44,682 nt of DNA. Source: Acidovorax soli. Lineage in GTDB: Bacteria; Pseudomonadota; Gammaproteobacteria; Burkholderiales; Burkholderiaceae_C. Numbering within the stretch: the stretch's first letter is position 1; each line of letters starts with the position of its first letter. The notes below the pieces were generated by a model that searched no databases, was not told the DNA's origin, and saw only the letters and a list, made by a program, of their open reading frames with translations. The stretch lies in assembly GCF_900107605.1 (NCBI RefSeq), contig NZ_FNQJ01000028.1, positions 1 through 44,682 of the forward strand, in the 5' to 3' direction. The position numbers and the translations under genes were made by a program. Shown here piece by piece: positions 1-7,427 of this stretch.

Positions 1-187
1 GAAAGTCAATGAAATCAACGGTCTACCCAGACCACCCCCGCGCCAGTGCTAGCTTTGCGTACCGTCACTTATTGCACTGAAAACGAGGAGACCCCGTGTT
101 TGGGTTTGGCCGTTTTCATAAATGTGTGGATGGATTCTGGGTAATCCATTGCATCTGAGCAAGTAAATGCGTCTAAAGGGGAAATCG

Positions 188-1381
188 ATGAACGAGCAAT
201 ATGCAACGCGGGGCGATACACCTGTCCTGAGCAGCAGCGGGATGGAGGTCTCGGAAATCAACTACTTTGCGCACGAAAAGCATCGGCTTGTGGGCGCCAT
301 CAATGCATCGCTTGTTTTCGCTGGTTCGTTCACTGATTTGCTGATCTGCGAAGGCGAGCCGGTGACAATCAAGTCAGCCCAGGGGGTGGTCGGCCTGTCG
401 GAATTGAAGATTCCCGGGACCGACATGGTGGTCACGCAGCAAGACATTCAGGATTTTTTCTGCCATTTCCTTGGCGAGCAACCCGTCACCACCGACGCGC
501 AAGACTACTGGGTACAAAACGTGGGGCCGGCATTGAAGGAGCACGGTTCGGTGAGCCGTTCTGCCAGCACCCCAACCGGCGAGTATTTGAGGGTTTCACT
601 TTTCCAGCAAAAGCGTGGCCGCAATTCGATGGTGATTCGGGTCACACGGCCACCACAAGAACTCGACAGTCTTGGATTGCCCGCCCCTCTTTTGAACTGT
701 CTGAAGGGGAACCCCAGAGGCTTGCTGGTCATCACGGGCCCCACCGCAAGCGGCAAAACATCCACGGCGCTGTCCATTCTTGACTGGCTGAACAAGAACA
801 CGGCAAGCCACATTGTTACGGTGGAGGACCCCATCGAATTCCCCATGAAGCGTGAGCATTCAGTGTTCACGCAGCGGGAGGTCGGGACGGACGTCGATAC
901 CTTTGCCAGTGGCCTGCGCGATGCCATGCGGCATTCGCCAGATGCCATCCTGGCCAGCGAGGTTCGAGACAAGGAATCTGCGGAAGCGGCAATTTTTGGT
1001 GGGGAATCGGGGGCGCTCATGATTGTGACGACCCATGGGCGATCCATCACGGGCACCTTGCGAAAGCTGCTTGCGCTGACGGGCGATCAGGCCGGGGCCA
1101 TGCGCTCTGTGATGGCGTGGTCGCTGATGGCGGTCATTCGGCAAGATCTTGCACCTCACTCCAATGGTAGGGGGTACTCCATGGTGTGCGATGTGCTGAT
1201 GCCCGGCGAACAGGCTCGCCAGCGCATCGAGGAGGGCGAATGGATGAAGCTGGAAAAGCAACTGCAGGGCAACGTCAAGTCTGACGATTTCTTTCCTATG
1301 TGCGAAATGGTCAATGATCTGGCGCGGCGACGGGTCATCGATCCGGTCGTGGCCGGGGCGATTTTGAAAGGTGTGGGCTAA
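188..1381 (+). CDS. PilT/DotB/TraJ-like secretion ATPase
   Basis: 397-residue P-loop ATPase of the type II/IV secretion and pilus-retraction superfamily, expected to be a cytoplasmic hexamer powering pilus retraction or substrate transfer. The Walker A motif GPTASGKTS lies near residue 185. It is followed by an Asp box (VEDPIEF), a Walker B-like segment (ILASEVRDKE) and a His box (TTHGRS), the order seen in PilT, DotB and plasmid TraJ. An in-frame start exists at 167, but the ATG at 188 is preceded by AAAGGGG at good spacing and is preferred. No other pilus gene lies beside it; it converges on the PRTRC operon across a shared terminator. It could be a plasmid-borne PilT homologue or the first visible gene of a transfer region to the left. 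The superfamily is clear; the exact role is not. Confidence 0.85.
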   Translation: MNEQYATRGDTPVLSSSGMEVSEINYFAHEKHRLVGAINASLVFAGSFTDLLICEGEPVTIKSAQGVVGLSELKIPGTDMVVTQQDIQDFFCHFLGEQPVTTDAQDYWVQNVGPALKEHGSVSRSASTPTGEYLRVSLFQQKRGRNSMVIRVTRPPQELDSLGLPAPLLNCLKGNPRGLLVITGPTASGKTSTALSILDWLNKNTASHIVTVEDPIEFPMKREHSVFTQREVGTDVDTFASGLRDAMRHSPDAILASEVRDKESAEAAIFGGESGALMIVTTHGRSITGTLRKLLALTGDQAGAMRSVMAWSLMAVIRQDLAPHSNGRGYSMVCDVLMPGEQARQRIEEGEWMKLEKQLQGNVKSDDFFPMCEMVNDLARRRVIDPVVAGAILKGVG

Positions 1382-1404
1382 AGCGAGCCGTTTGGCAAAC
1401 CAAG

Positions 1405-1437
1405 AAAAAACCCCCTTGGGTGACCAAGGGGGTTTTT
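1405..1437. terminator. Bidirectional rho-independent terminator
   Basis: Perfect 9-bp stem CCCCCTTGG / CCAAGGGGG (1411-1419 and 1424-1432) with a GTGA loop, flanked by an A-run on the left and a T-run on the right. It works in both directions between the convergent ATPase gene (ends 1381) and the PRTRC thiF-like gene (ends 1452). Confidence 0.92.
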
Positions 1438-1451
1438 GTTTGAAGTGCAAG

Positions 1452-2264
1452 TCAGGCGGTTTGCGCCTTTTTGCGTGGTGCTTTTGGCTTGAAGCCAAAA
1501 CGCGCCCAGTGAGTGGGGTCAATCCGCATGGGTAGCACCGTGCTCTGATCGAGGTCGATGAAAGCACCGTGATTGTTGATGACCCCTTTGGTGAACAGGT
1601 TCCAGAGAATGCTCATGCCCTGGATCGTTACCGCCTGGTTGATGTAGAGCGACTGCCGCTCCAGCGCTTCCGCGAGGGAGCAGGATGGGCCATCGTCGTC
1701 ATTCGTGACAAGGGGGTTCACCAAGTCAGGAAAGAGTTCGCCGGCATGCGGCAGGCGATTGATTTCACGCATGGCCCGCCTGTCGGCAGCGATCTCGCCG
1801 AGGATGGCCTGGCCTTGTGAGGTTTTGTTCCCAAAATCAAGCCAATAGGCCATCTTGTAGGACGTCTTCATCATAGCCTGCATGATCGCGTAGCGAGCCA
1901 AGCGGTTGTCCACCGCGCCGATCACCAGCTGGAAATCTCGCAGATTGGTACTCTCATCGAGCAGATCCGTTGATGCTTTCCAGACGGCCGTGCCGTTGAG
2001 CGCCATGTTGGCCCGATTCACCAGCGTGATGGCCTTGTACGTCCCGACGTCCGGTTGGTAGAAAGCCTGTCGGCCGATGTTGGACTGCGAAACGATGTCA
2101 GCATCCATCGCCGTGACATTGAGGCCGCCGGGATGGCCTTTGGCGATGAGGGCCCGGTGCAGGTTGACCAGGGCCTCGATGACCCGGCTGCCTGTCCCGC
2201 CTGCGCCCACCACCAGAACATTCACTTGCTTCGTGAGAAGCTCAGGATGAATGGAGTGTTCCAT
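1452..2264 (-). CDS. PRTRC system ThiF family (E1-like) protein
   Basis: 270-residue E1-like adenylyltransferase, the ThiF member of the PRTRC cassette. Family members activate the C-terminus of a ubiquitin-like or sulfur-carrier protein with ATP. Visible motifs are the nucleotide loop GAGGTGS (20-26), acidic residues D54/D56, the SNIGRQ segment with the expected Arg (61-66), Y76-K77 and the VIGAVDN strand end (D119). Cys195 in the segment PSCSLAEA is a candidate thioester cysteine. No paired CxxC zinc motifs are seen, unlike MoeB/ThiF. The start at 2264 was chosen because it has AAGG upstream and gives the family length; it lies 23 bases inside the end of the protein A gene. It is the last gene of the E-C-F-B-A-thiF operon, directly before the terminator. 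Confidence 0.9.
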   Translation of the reverse strand: MEHSIHPELLTKQVNVLVVGAGGTGSRVIEALVNLHRALIAKGHPGGLNVTAMDADIVSQSNIGRQAFYQPDVGTYKAITLVNRANMALNGTAVWKASTDLLDESTNLRDFQLVIGAVDNRLARYAIMQAMMKTSYKMAYWLDFGNKTSQGQAILGEIAADRRAMREINRLPHAGELFPDLVNPLVTNDDDGPSCSLAEALERQSLYINQAVTIQGMSILWNLFTKGVINNHGAFIDLDQSTVLPMRIDPTHWARFGFKPKAPRKKAQTA

Positions 2265-2880
2265 GGAGATGAACCTTGAGTTGCCCGTGTGCATCGATGT
2301 CGATGGCAAGGCGTTGATCAATGGCGTTGAGCCGACAAACGAGGGTGTTTCCTTCCCCTACGTTGCCAAGAACGGCGGCAATTTTGATGCTGCCGAGGTC
2401 GTCCTTGTCGTCGGTCTCACTGAAGCCTGCGGGAAACAGGCCATGGCTGTGGAGATCGAACACGATATGCTCGCCCTCCTTTGTTACGACTTCCTTGTAG
2501 TCGATGTGCGCCCGCCCCTGTGACAGAGGATGGCGAATGGCGAATCGCCAGTCGTCGAGGACTTCATCCCACACAAAGGCCGCAGCGGCTTCGTTGGGAA
2601 GATGCTGTTGGGCGTGGGCCTTGAACATCCGCCAGAACTCGACGGGTGGAGCACTGCAGCGAAATTCAACAGTGCTTTCCAACGAGCCGAAGGGGATCAT
2701 GGCCGATGGCGCCTTGGCCAGGGGCAACAAGGCATAGAGCCAGGCGGTACTCAGCTCGCGCCAGAGGCCCTGACTTGACACCACATACCGCACCCCAGTT
2801 TCAGCCAGGGGCTGATGAGGTACGGACCGTGCGGCATGGATGACGGGAAACTGGTCCCGAAGAACCTGTTCGATGTTCAT
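2242..2880 (-). CDS. PRTRC system protein A (JAMM metalloprotease-like)
   Basis: 212-residue PRTRC protein A. The C-terminal half carries a full JAMM zinc signature: H144-S-H146, seven residues, S154, two residues, D157. An upstream Glu (E97, in PNEAAAA) is placed where JAB/JAMM isopeptidases have their catalytic acid. JAMM enzymes remove ubiquitin-like proteins or trim their C-termini, so this is the likely deconjugase or processing enzyme of the cassette. The start ATG overlaps the stop of protein B in an ATGA arrangement, so translation is probably coupled. Membership in the PRTRC family rests on its neighbours and on overall resemblance; the JAMM motif is seen directly in the sequence. 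Substrate unknown. Confidence 0.88.
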   Translation of the reverse strand: MNIEQVLRDQFPVIHAARSVPHQPLAETGVRYVVSSQGLWRELSTAWLYALLPLAKAPSAMIPFGSLESTVEFRCSAPPVEFWRMFKAHAQQHLPNEAAAAFVWDEVLDDWRFAIRHPLSQGRAHIDYKEVVTKEGEHIVFDLHSHGLFPAGFSETDDKDDLGSIKIAAVLGNVGEGNTLVCRLNAIDQRLAIDIDAHGQLKVHLHGTLHSS

Positions 2881-3599
2881 TGCTTTACCTTCATTTTCGT
2901 GAGGTCTCCCACCGTGATGTCCAGATCAACCAGACGTTTGGGTGGGAAGGTTTGTTTCGGTGCAAGAAGCATCTCTGTCCAGAAGACGAGAGGCTCCATG
3001 CCTTGAATCAGCCGATTCCTCTCATGGACATTGGCATGGGTGAATCGGCTTTGGAAAAACGCGTTCTCCCATGCAATGTTGGGTGCGTCTTCCGGTGGTT
3101 TGATGGCCGTTCCCTCGCAGACACGACCGGAGTCGTAGACGTTGAAAAATGGCGCCTGGCAGAGCTTTGTGTCGTAGTCAGGCCGCTTGGCCCCACGAAA
3201 GGCGTAAACGTAGAGGAATTCGCGTTCACGCATCCATACCAATCCGGGGACGGGGAGCAGTGCACTCGCTTCCAATTTTTCACCTGCTGATCCATTGGTC
3301 TTGAAGAACATGGCGCGTTTGCCAGGCTCGCTGTACCAGATGGTCTTGCCGCCGCCGTAGGCCAGCAGGGTTGGCTCAACCCATACCGCGCCGTGCTTGT
3401 TGGCCGAATCGGACAGGCCGCCGTGAAGCGCCTCCAGGTCCGAATAGGTGAACAACCGGCCAGCCTGGATGGTGGGTTTGTTGTTCACGCTGGCCACCTG
3501 GTGGATGGTCGCGATGGCTTCAGAGTCACCTGCATAAACAAGAATGGCCTTGCTCAATTGCAGTGCTGCACTGTCAATTTTGAGTGATGATTCGAGCAT
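2877..3599 (-). CDS. PRTRC system protein B (E2-like)
   Basis: 240-residue PRTRC protein B. As I recall the family, it belongs to the prokaryotic E2/UBC group (Prok-E2_D). The segment FFNVYDSGRVCEGT (around 151-164) resembles the E2 pattern of HPN, a short spacer and then the active Cys, making Cys161 the best candidate thioester residue; Cys147 is a second option. No histidine of an HPN triad is visible, only Asn153. The start ATG (3599-3597) shares one base with the TGA of protein F, and an in-frame upstream ATG at 3638 lies inside F and is less likely. Expected role: accept the activated ubiquitin-like protein from the ThiF partner and transfer it. This activity is inferred from the family and has not been shown for this protein. 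Confidence 0.85.
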   Translation of the reverse strand: MLESSLKIDSAALQLSKAILVYAGDSEAIATIHQVASVNNKPTIQAGRLFTYSDLEALHGGLSDSANKHGAVWVEPTLLAYGGGKTIWYSEPGKRAMFFKTNGSAGEKLEASALLPVPGLVWMREREFLYVYAFRGAKRPDYDTKLCQAPFFNVYDSGRVCEGTAIKPPEDAPNIAWENAFFQSRFTHANVHERNRLIQGMEPLVFWTEMLLAPKQTFPPKRLVDLDITVGDLTKMKVKQ

Positions 3600-4702
3600 C
3601 AAATTTCCTTTTCCGGCAAGAGCCGTAGAAATGTGCACAGTTGGGCGTAAAGACCCATTTGTGCCTTGTAGGCGGTGATGAGGGCTGGCCAGGTCTCTGG
3701 CTTGTCGATGTCAGCGCGAAGGTCAAAAATGATCTCTGCGCCCTCGCCGCATTCGTAGGAATCCCTTTCTGCCGCATCCATGATTTCGATGCCGATGTCC
3801 GGGTCATCCCACACGATGATCGCGAGTGCGCCAAAGTCGGCGCCCGTGTCCCGTTCCTCGAACGGTGCGGTCAGTTTGGAGACCTTCTTGGCTTGTCGAA
3901 TGAATTGCTGAGCCGCCTTGAGCAGCTTTGCGTCCTGAGGGGTCAATGACGCCCATTGAATCTGGCTCGCCTTGACGGGCTTTGCCGGTTCACCCCAGCC
4001 CAGCAGATGCGCGTGTCCGCCGAAAGATTCGACGACACGCGCCCTGGTGATCGGGGTGTCTTCAAGGAACTGGGCCATGTCTTCCGGTGTGGGGTCTTCG
4101 CCTTCCAGCGCCATGGCAGCAAACTCTTCATCGGACTCGGCTCCGTAGAAGTAAAGCATCTCTGCGTAGGTCCCGAAGTAGGATGGCTCGTAGAGGCGCA
4201 GGTTGGCTGCGTGAGACATCTGCACTGCATCTGTCACATACCATCCCAGACCGGCCTGTACCTGGTTCAGTCGCTCGACCGTGGCTTTGAGGCTGAACAC
4301 AGACAGATTGGACTCCGCACAGCCGCGCAGGGTGATATATCGCGCATCCCCTTCCGTTTCGATGGCCAGGCACGAATGCAGCGGAAGCAGCATTTGCGGA
4401 CCAAGCTCTCTGAGGTGGGAGATGTTGAGGATTTGCGGCGCGATGGCCGCCTTCAGGGTCGTGAATTCTTGATCAAGCAAACGAACGCCTTGCTTATGCA
4501 GCTGTAGGCTGAATTGGGCAAGGCGTTGTTGGTCTTCTTTGTCCGTGGACAGGCTCTGGGGAACATCGGGACCAATCTCTGGTAGACACCAGAGACCGGC
4601 ACCCGGTGCATTCATCCCCAAAAACCGAAGGCCTGTTGCGGCACCGGAAGCGGATGCGATGTCAATCGTGAATTCACCACCTGCATGAGTATCGAGGAGC
4701 AT
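3599..4702 (-). CDS. PRTRC system protein F
   Basis: 367-residue acidic protein placed between C and B, the usual position of PRTRC protein F. No catalytic motif or membrane segment is evident. A stretch rich in Asp and Glu near residues 190-215 (around DEEFAAMALEGEDPTPEDMAQ) and a C-terminal acidic and Trp-containing part suggest a protein-protein interaction role, but function is unknown. The start at 4702 (ATGCTCCTCGAT) has only a weak Shine-Dalgarno (AAAGGCAG). It lies 109 bases beyond the protein C stop codon, inside a small overlapping frame described separately. The stop overlaps the start of B by one base. The family call rests on operon position and sequence resemblance to PRTRC F. 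Confidence 0.82.
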   Translation of the reverse strand: MLLDTHAGGEFTIDIASASGAATGLRFLGMNAPGAGLWCLPEIGPDVPQSLSTDKEDQQRLAQFSLQLHKQGVRLLDQEFTTLKAAIAPQILNISHLRELGPQMLLPLHSCLAIETEGDARYITLRGCAESNLSVFSLKATVERLNQVQAGLGWYVTDAVQMSHAANLRLYEPSYFGTYAEMLYFYGAESDEEFAAMALEGEDPTPEDMAQFLEDTPITRARVVESFGGHAHLLGWGEPAKPVKASQIQWASLTPQDAKLLKAAQQFIRQAKKVSKLTAPFEERDTGADFGALAIIVWDDPDIGIEIMDAAERDSYECGEGAEIIFDLRADIDKPETWPALITAYKAQMGLYAQLCTFLRLLPEKEI

Positions 4703-4815
4703 TGTTTGCTGCCTTTGATGTCAGAGGGGGTTTGGTTGTCCAAGGGGGACGGCTTGTCGCCATTCACCTTGCCTGCGGCCATGTCGGACATAGCCTTGAG
4801 GATGCTGGTTGTCAT
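4612..4815 (-). CDS. Possible small overlapping gene, or N-terminal extension of F
   Basis: 67-codon frame starting with an ATG that overlaps the TGA of the protein C gene (ATGA), the coupling used elsewhere in this operon. It bridges the only real gap of the operon (4703-4811) and then overlaps the first 30 codons of F in another frame. The predicted peptide (MTTSILKAMSDMAAGKVNG...) matches nothing I recognise. It may be a real small protein, a translation-coupling leader that delivers ribosomes to the weak F start, or a non-coding coincidence. Confidence 0.3.
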   Translation of the reverse strand: MTTSILKAMSDMAAGKVNGDKPSPLDNQTPSDIKGSKQCSSILMQVVNSRLTSHPLPVPQQAFGFWG

Positions 4816-5021
4816 CCTTTGGAGCCCGCTGCACGCGTGAACGTGTAGACGGAAACACCATTTTTGGTCACCGGCCCCTCGACCAAGGCCGTGAGCAGTT
4901 CGGGGAACTGCGCAGCGTAGAAGTTTTTCACTTCTTCCGGCGAGGAGGTGGGGCTGGGATCGTTCAGCGAGATGCTGGCGTAAGAGAACTTGCGCGTCAG
5001 GACGGTGGTTTTGACTGCCAT
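4812..5021 (-). CDS. PRTRC system protein C (ubiquitin-like)
   Basis: 69-residue protein in the PRTRC C position. The family is described as a prokaryotic ubiquitin-like (beta-grasp) protein; the length and the alternating hydrophobic pattern (KFSYASISL ... EEVKNFYAAQFPELLTALVEG ... VSVYTFTRA) agree with a small beta-grasp fold. The protein ends in Gly (AAGSKG) with no residues after it, so it could be activated by the ThiF partner without trimming; it does not have the classical Gly-Gly end. The start has GGAGAC upstream, and the gene follows E after only 10 bases. Identification as PRTRC C is firm from context; conjugation to targets is inferred. Confidence 0.85.
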   Translation of the reverse strand: MAVKTTVLTRKFSYASISLNDPSPTSSPEEVKNFYAAQFPELLTALVEGPVTKNGVSVYTFTRAAGSKG

Positions 5022-5031
5022 GAGCGTCTCC

Positions 5032-5487
5032 TTACAGCGTGAAAGCGCCCAGCAAATCGGCGCCCGTTTTTTCTGCCGGGGGATTCGGAGCACTGAGGGG
5101 CTCAGGGGAACCTGCGGAGCCCTCGTCATCCTCGTCGTTGTCCAGAAGCCCTGCTGGAGCCGCATTTTTCAGCGGTTTCGACGTCCGCGGCTTGGGCGCA
5201 GCAGTGGCGGCGGCAGAGACTTCCTTGCAGGATTCCTTGGCCATCACATCCATCGCGGCAATTTGCTCAGCGACGCTGACGTTGCTGCTGGTAAAGGACG
5301 TGAGGATTTCGGCCATGCTGGCATCGAGCTCAGCGGCGGTGCCGGTGAAGCGCTTTGCGAGCAAGGGACGGCCTGCTGTGGGGATGGGGTGAATGTCGAA
5401 GGCGATTTCGCCATCGTTCATTGCCGCGATCTCGATCTTGATCTTGGCGCCTGCGTTGAGCAGGGGAGCGAGCGTTGTGAAAAACAT
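5032..5487 (-). CDS. PRTRC system protein E
   Basis: 151-residue first gene of the E-C-F-B-A-thiF operon. The N-terminal half (MFFTTLAPLLNAGAKIKIEI...) looks like a compact alpha/beta domain. The C-terminal half is low in complexity, rich in Ala, Pro and Lys and then acidic (around DNDEDDEG), ending in ADLLGAFTL, which looks like a short helical docking tail. No enzyme motif is seen and function is unknown. The start ATG at 5487 is preceded by AGGAACC, which lies inside a strong hairpin discussed under the leader. Upstream in-frame starts would run through the leader and are rejected. Confidence 0.85.
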   Translation of the reverse strand: MFFTTLAPLLNAGAKIKIEIAAMNDGEIAFDIHPIPTAGRPLLAKRFTGTAAELDASMAEILTSFTSSNVSVAEQIAAMDVMAKESCKEVSAAATAAPKPRTSKPLKNAAPAGLLDNDEDDEGSAGSPEPLSAPNPPAEKTGADLLGAFTL

Positions 5488-5605
5488 GGTGGTTCCTGGT
5501 GAGGGGAACCACTGCCCATACCGGGAGTGGTTCCCGGTGGGGGTTGATGCAGCGCGAAAAGCGCAAGGCCTGCGAGCTGCAGGGAGCAATGATCAAAAGA
5601 CCAAT
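5488..5605 (-). promoter_or_regulatory. Structured mRNA leader of the PRTRC E operon (candidate translational switch)
   Basis: About 118-nt leader (minus-strand sense). In order it holds hairpin P1 (CCTGC/GCAGG, 5569-5583), hairpin P2 (GCGC/GCGC, 5552-5564), hairpin alpha (ACCGGGA/TCCCGGT, loop ACCAC, 5520-5538), segment B (GTGGTTCC, 5505-5512) and segment C (GGAACCAC, 5489-5496), which contains the ribosome binding site just before ATG. B pairs perfectly with C and would hide the site. B also pairs perfectly with the alpha region (GGGAACCACT/AGTGGTTCCC), which would free it. The same layout precedes the parB-like gene. Confidence 0.6.
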
Positions 5606-5611
5606 AGAAAC

Positions 5612-5640
5612 ATTCTAGACAGCGTTTCACCGATATGCAA
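5612..5640 (-). promoter_or_regulatory. Candidate sigma70 promoter of the PRTRC E operon
   Basis: On the minus strand, a -10 box TAGAAT (5617-5612) lies 17 bp from a weak -35 TTGCAT (5640-5635). The predicted start near 5605 gives a leader of about 118 nt. It lies directly after the parB terminator. Confidence 0.5.
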
Positions 5641-5652
5641 ATGGATGCGCCC

Positions 5653-5698
5653 AAAAGAAAACCCCCCAGGGCATGACCGAAGTCAGTGCCGTGGGGGG
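5653..5698 (-). terminator. Rho-independent terminator after the parB-like gene
   Basis: Minus-strand hairpin: outer stem CCCCCC/GGGGGG (5693-5698 and 5662-5667), inner stems GGCA/TGCC and TGAC/GTCA closed by a TTCG tetraloop, followed by TTTTCTTTT. It ends the parB transcript before the E-operon promoter. Confidence 0.88.
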
Positions 5699-5708
5699 CG
5701 TTCGGGGT

Positions 5709-5728
5709 GCTGTCATGCAAATGACAGC
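5709..5728. repeat. Short perfect hairpin downstream of the parB-like gene
   Basis: Inverted repeat GCTGTCAT / ATGACAGC with a GCAA loop, 7 bases past the parB-like stop codon and just before the terminator. It probably stabilises the 3' end of the transcript or assists termination. Confidence 0.6.
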
Positions 5729-5735
5729 GCGGGGG

Positions 5736-7427
5736 TTAGCCCTTGGGCCATTTCATGGCTTTGGGGATCAGCCCGATGTATTCGAAATCCTTGATTTCGA
5801 GGACGCCCTTCACGAAGTCATCCTTCTTGCCTGCAAGGAGCTTCGCGTATTGGCCGTCCAGGACGGTTTTGATTCCGAGTTCGGTACACAAGGTATCGAT
5901 TTCGTTCTTGGTCAAGCGACCGAGAAACTGGGCGTTGAGTTGCCAATGCTGTTCGATCTTCACTTCAAGGGTATTGAGAATGCCCGTGATGTGTTGAATT
6001 TCCAGATCGGCCGAGGCGCTTGCTGCGACATGGCTCAGTGCGGCAGACAACTGTGCGTTTTCGAGCGAGAGGCAATCCGCAAGCAGTTTGCCCACATTGG
6101 TTTCGGTGTGCTTCAAGCCCAATGCGGCGGTCTCTTCGCTCAGGTTTCTCGATGAGAGAACACTGGGGCGATGCAAGACGATGGCCAGCAGGACCGACCG
6201 ATTGGTGACCGTATCAGCACGCTGCACGACACGCTTGAAGATCGCGCGCCAGACCTCCTCGCGGTACGTCTTGACGGCGTTCGACGGCTCAACCGAGCTT
6301 TCGGGCGCGGCCTTCTTCGGTGCTTTGGCTGCTTCCGTCTGGCCGCCCTGCTCTTTGGTTTTGGCGGCTGTCTCAGTGGGAGTCTGCTGCGGCGCCGATT
6401 GGACCGTCTCGGCCTTGATCCGTGCAGCGACCATGCGCACGTTACAGGCGGTATCGGAGCATTGGTCCTTGTAGACCTGCCCCAACTTGTCCGGGACTGC
6501 GGATACCGCAGCACCAAAGTTCTGGCAGGACCGACAGGCTTGTGCCTGTTCGGTGCCGACACCTTTGGGTCCATCGGCGCGCAGTGGAATGATGGTGAAG
6601 TTGTCACCCGGCCGGATGATGCGGACCACCTGGTAGTCGTCACGCAGCGACTGGGCCAGTGCTTCCAAGTGTGCATCCGTTTTCTGGTCGTAGCACGGCT
6701 TGTTGGTGCAGTTGCCCGTGGTGAGGGTTTCTGCGAACAGTGCCTGCTGATTGCCCGTGTTGAACTGGCAATTCTGGCAGTCTTCCTTCACGAAAATCGC
6801 AGATTCCAGGGACAGCGCCATGCGTTCGAGCATGTCCTTGAAAGCCGCCACCGAGGGGCGTTTTTCCTGTTTCAGGAGCATGGACAGAGCCACTTCCTGG
6901 GATTCCTTGCGCAGGACTGCGAGCAGTTCAGCGTGGCCAAGGGTGATGTCATCGTTGCGCAGTGCATCGCGCACGCTGGGGATGGCGTACATCAACGACA
7001 GGCGGCGGTCCAGCGTGGTGCGGTTCCAGCCGAGCATGCGCGCGGCCTCGTCACGATCGCCCTTGCAGGAGCCGAGAATGCGCGCAGCACTTTCGGCTTC
7101 GTCCAGTGCGCTCATTTTTTCGCGCACCACGTTTTCGGTCAAAGCGGCGCGATCGGCCTCTTCGTCAGACATGGTTTGGACCATTGCAGGGATGGAAATC
7201 GACTCATCGTTGCCAAAGGCCAAAATGGTCGCACGGTAGCGGCGTTCGCCAGCGACGATCTGGAACCGGCCATTGTCCGTGGGGCGGACCAGGATGGGCT
7301 GCAGAACGCCGACCTGTTTGATGCTGTTGGCCAAATCATTCAGGTGCGCTTCATCGAAGTGCTTGCGTGGATTGTTCCCACGGTCAATGAGATTGACGGG
7401 GATGCGTGGGTGTTGTGTGGTTTGCAT
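5736..7427 (-). CDS. PRTRC system ParB family protein
   Basis: 563-residue ParB-like protein, about twice the length of a chromosomal ParB. The N-terminal ParB/Srx domain (about residues 10-100) includes the nucleotide-binding box GERRYRA. A KorB/Noc-type helix-turn-helix follows around 125-150 (EAARMLGWNRTTLDRRLSLM). The middle has two cysteine clusters (CQNC ... GNCTNKPC near 220-250; CRSC ... CSDTAC near 300-330) that look like zinc sites, then a charged linker and a helical C-terminus, as in other PRTRC ParB proteins. It forms its own transcription unit with a terminator and a structured leader. The start at 7427 was chosen because the leader hairpin includes GAAG and this ATG. Probable role: DNA binding and partition or regulation for the host replicon; its site is unknown. 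Confidence 0.9.
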   Translation of the reverse strand: MQTTQHPRIPVNLIDRGNNPRKHFDEAHLNDLANSIKQVGVLQPILVRPTDNGRFQIVAGERRYRATILAFGNDESISIPAMVQTMSDEEADRAALTENVVREKMSALDEAESAARILGSCKGDRDEAARMLGWNRTTLDRRLSLMYAIPSVRDALRNDDITLGHAELLAVLRKESQEVALSMLLKQEKRPSVAAFKDMLERMALSLESAIFVKEDCQNCQFNTGNQQALFAETLTTGNCTNKPCYDQKTDAHLEALAQSLRDDYQVVRIIRPGDNFTIIPLRADGPKGVGTEQAQACRSCQNFGAAVSAVPDKLGQVYKDQCSDTACNVRMVAARIKAETVQSAPQQTPTETAAKTKEQGGQTEAAKAPKKAAPESSVEPSNAVKTYREEVWRAIFKRVVQRADTVTNRSVLLAIVLHRPSVLSSRNLSEETAALGLKHTETNVGKLLADCLSLENAQLSAALSHVAASASADLEIQHITGILNTLEVKIEQHWQLNAQFLGRLTKNEIDTLCTELGIKTVLDGQYAKLLAGKKDDFVKGVLEIKDFEYIGLIPKAMKWPKG

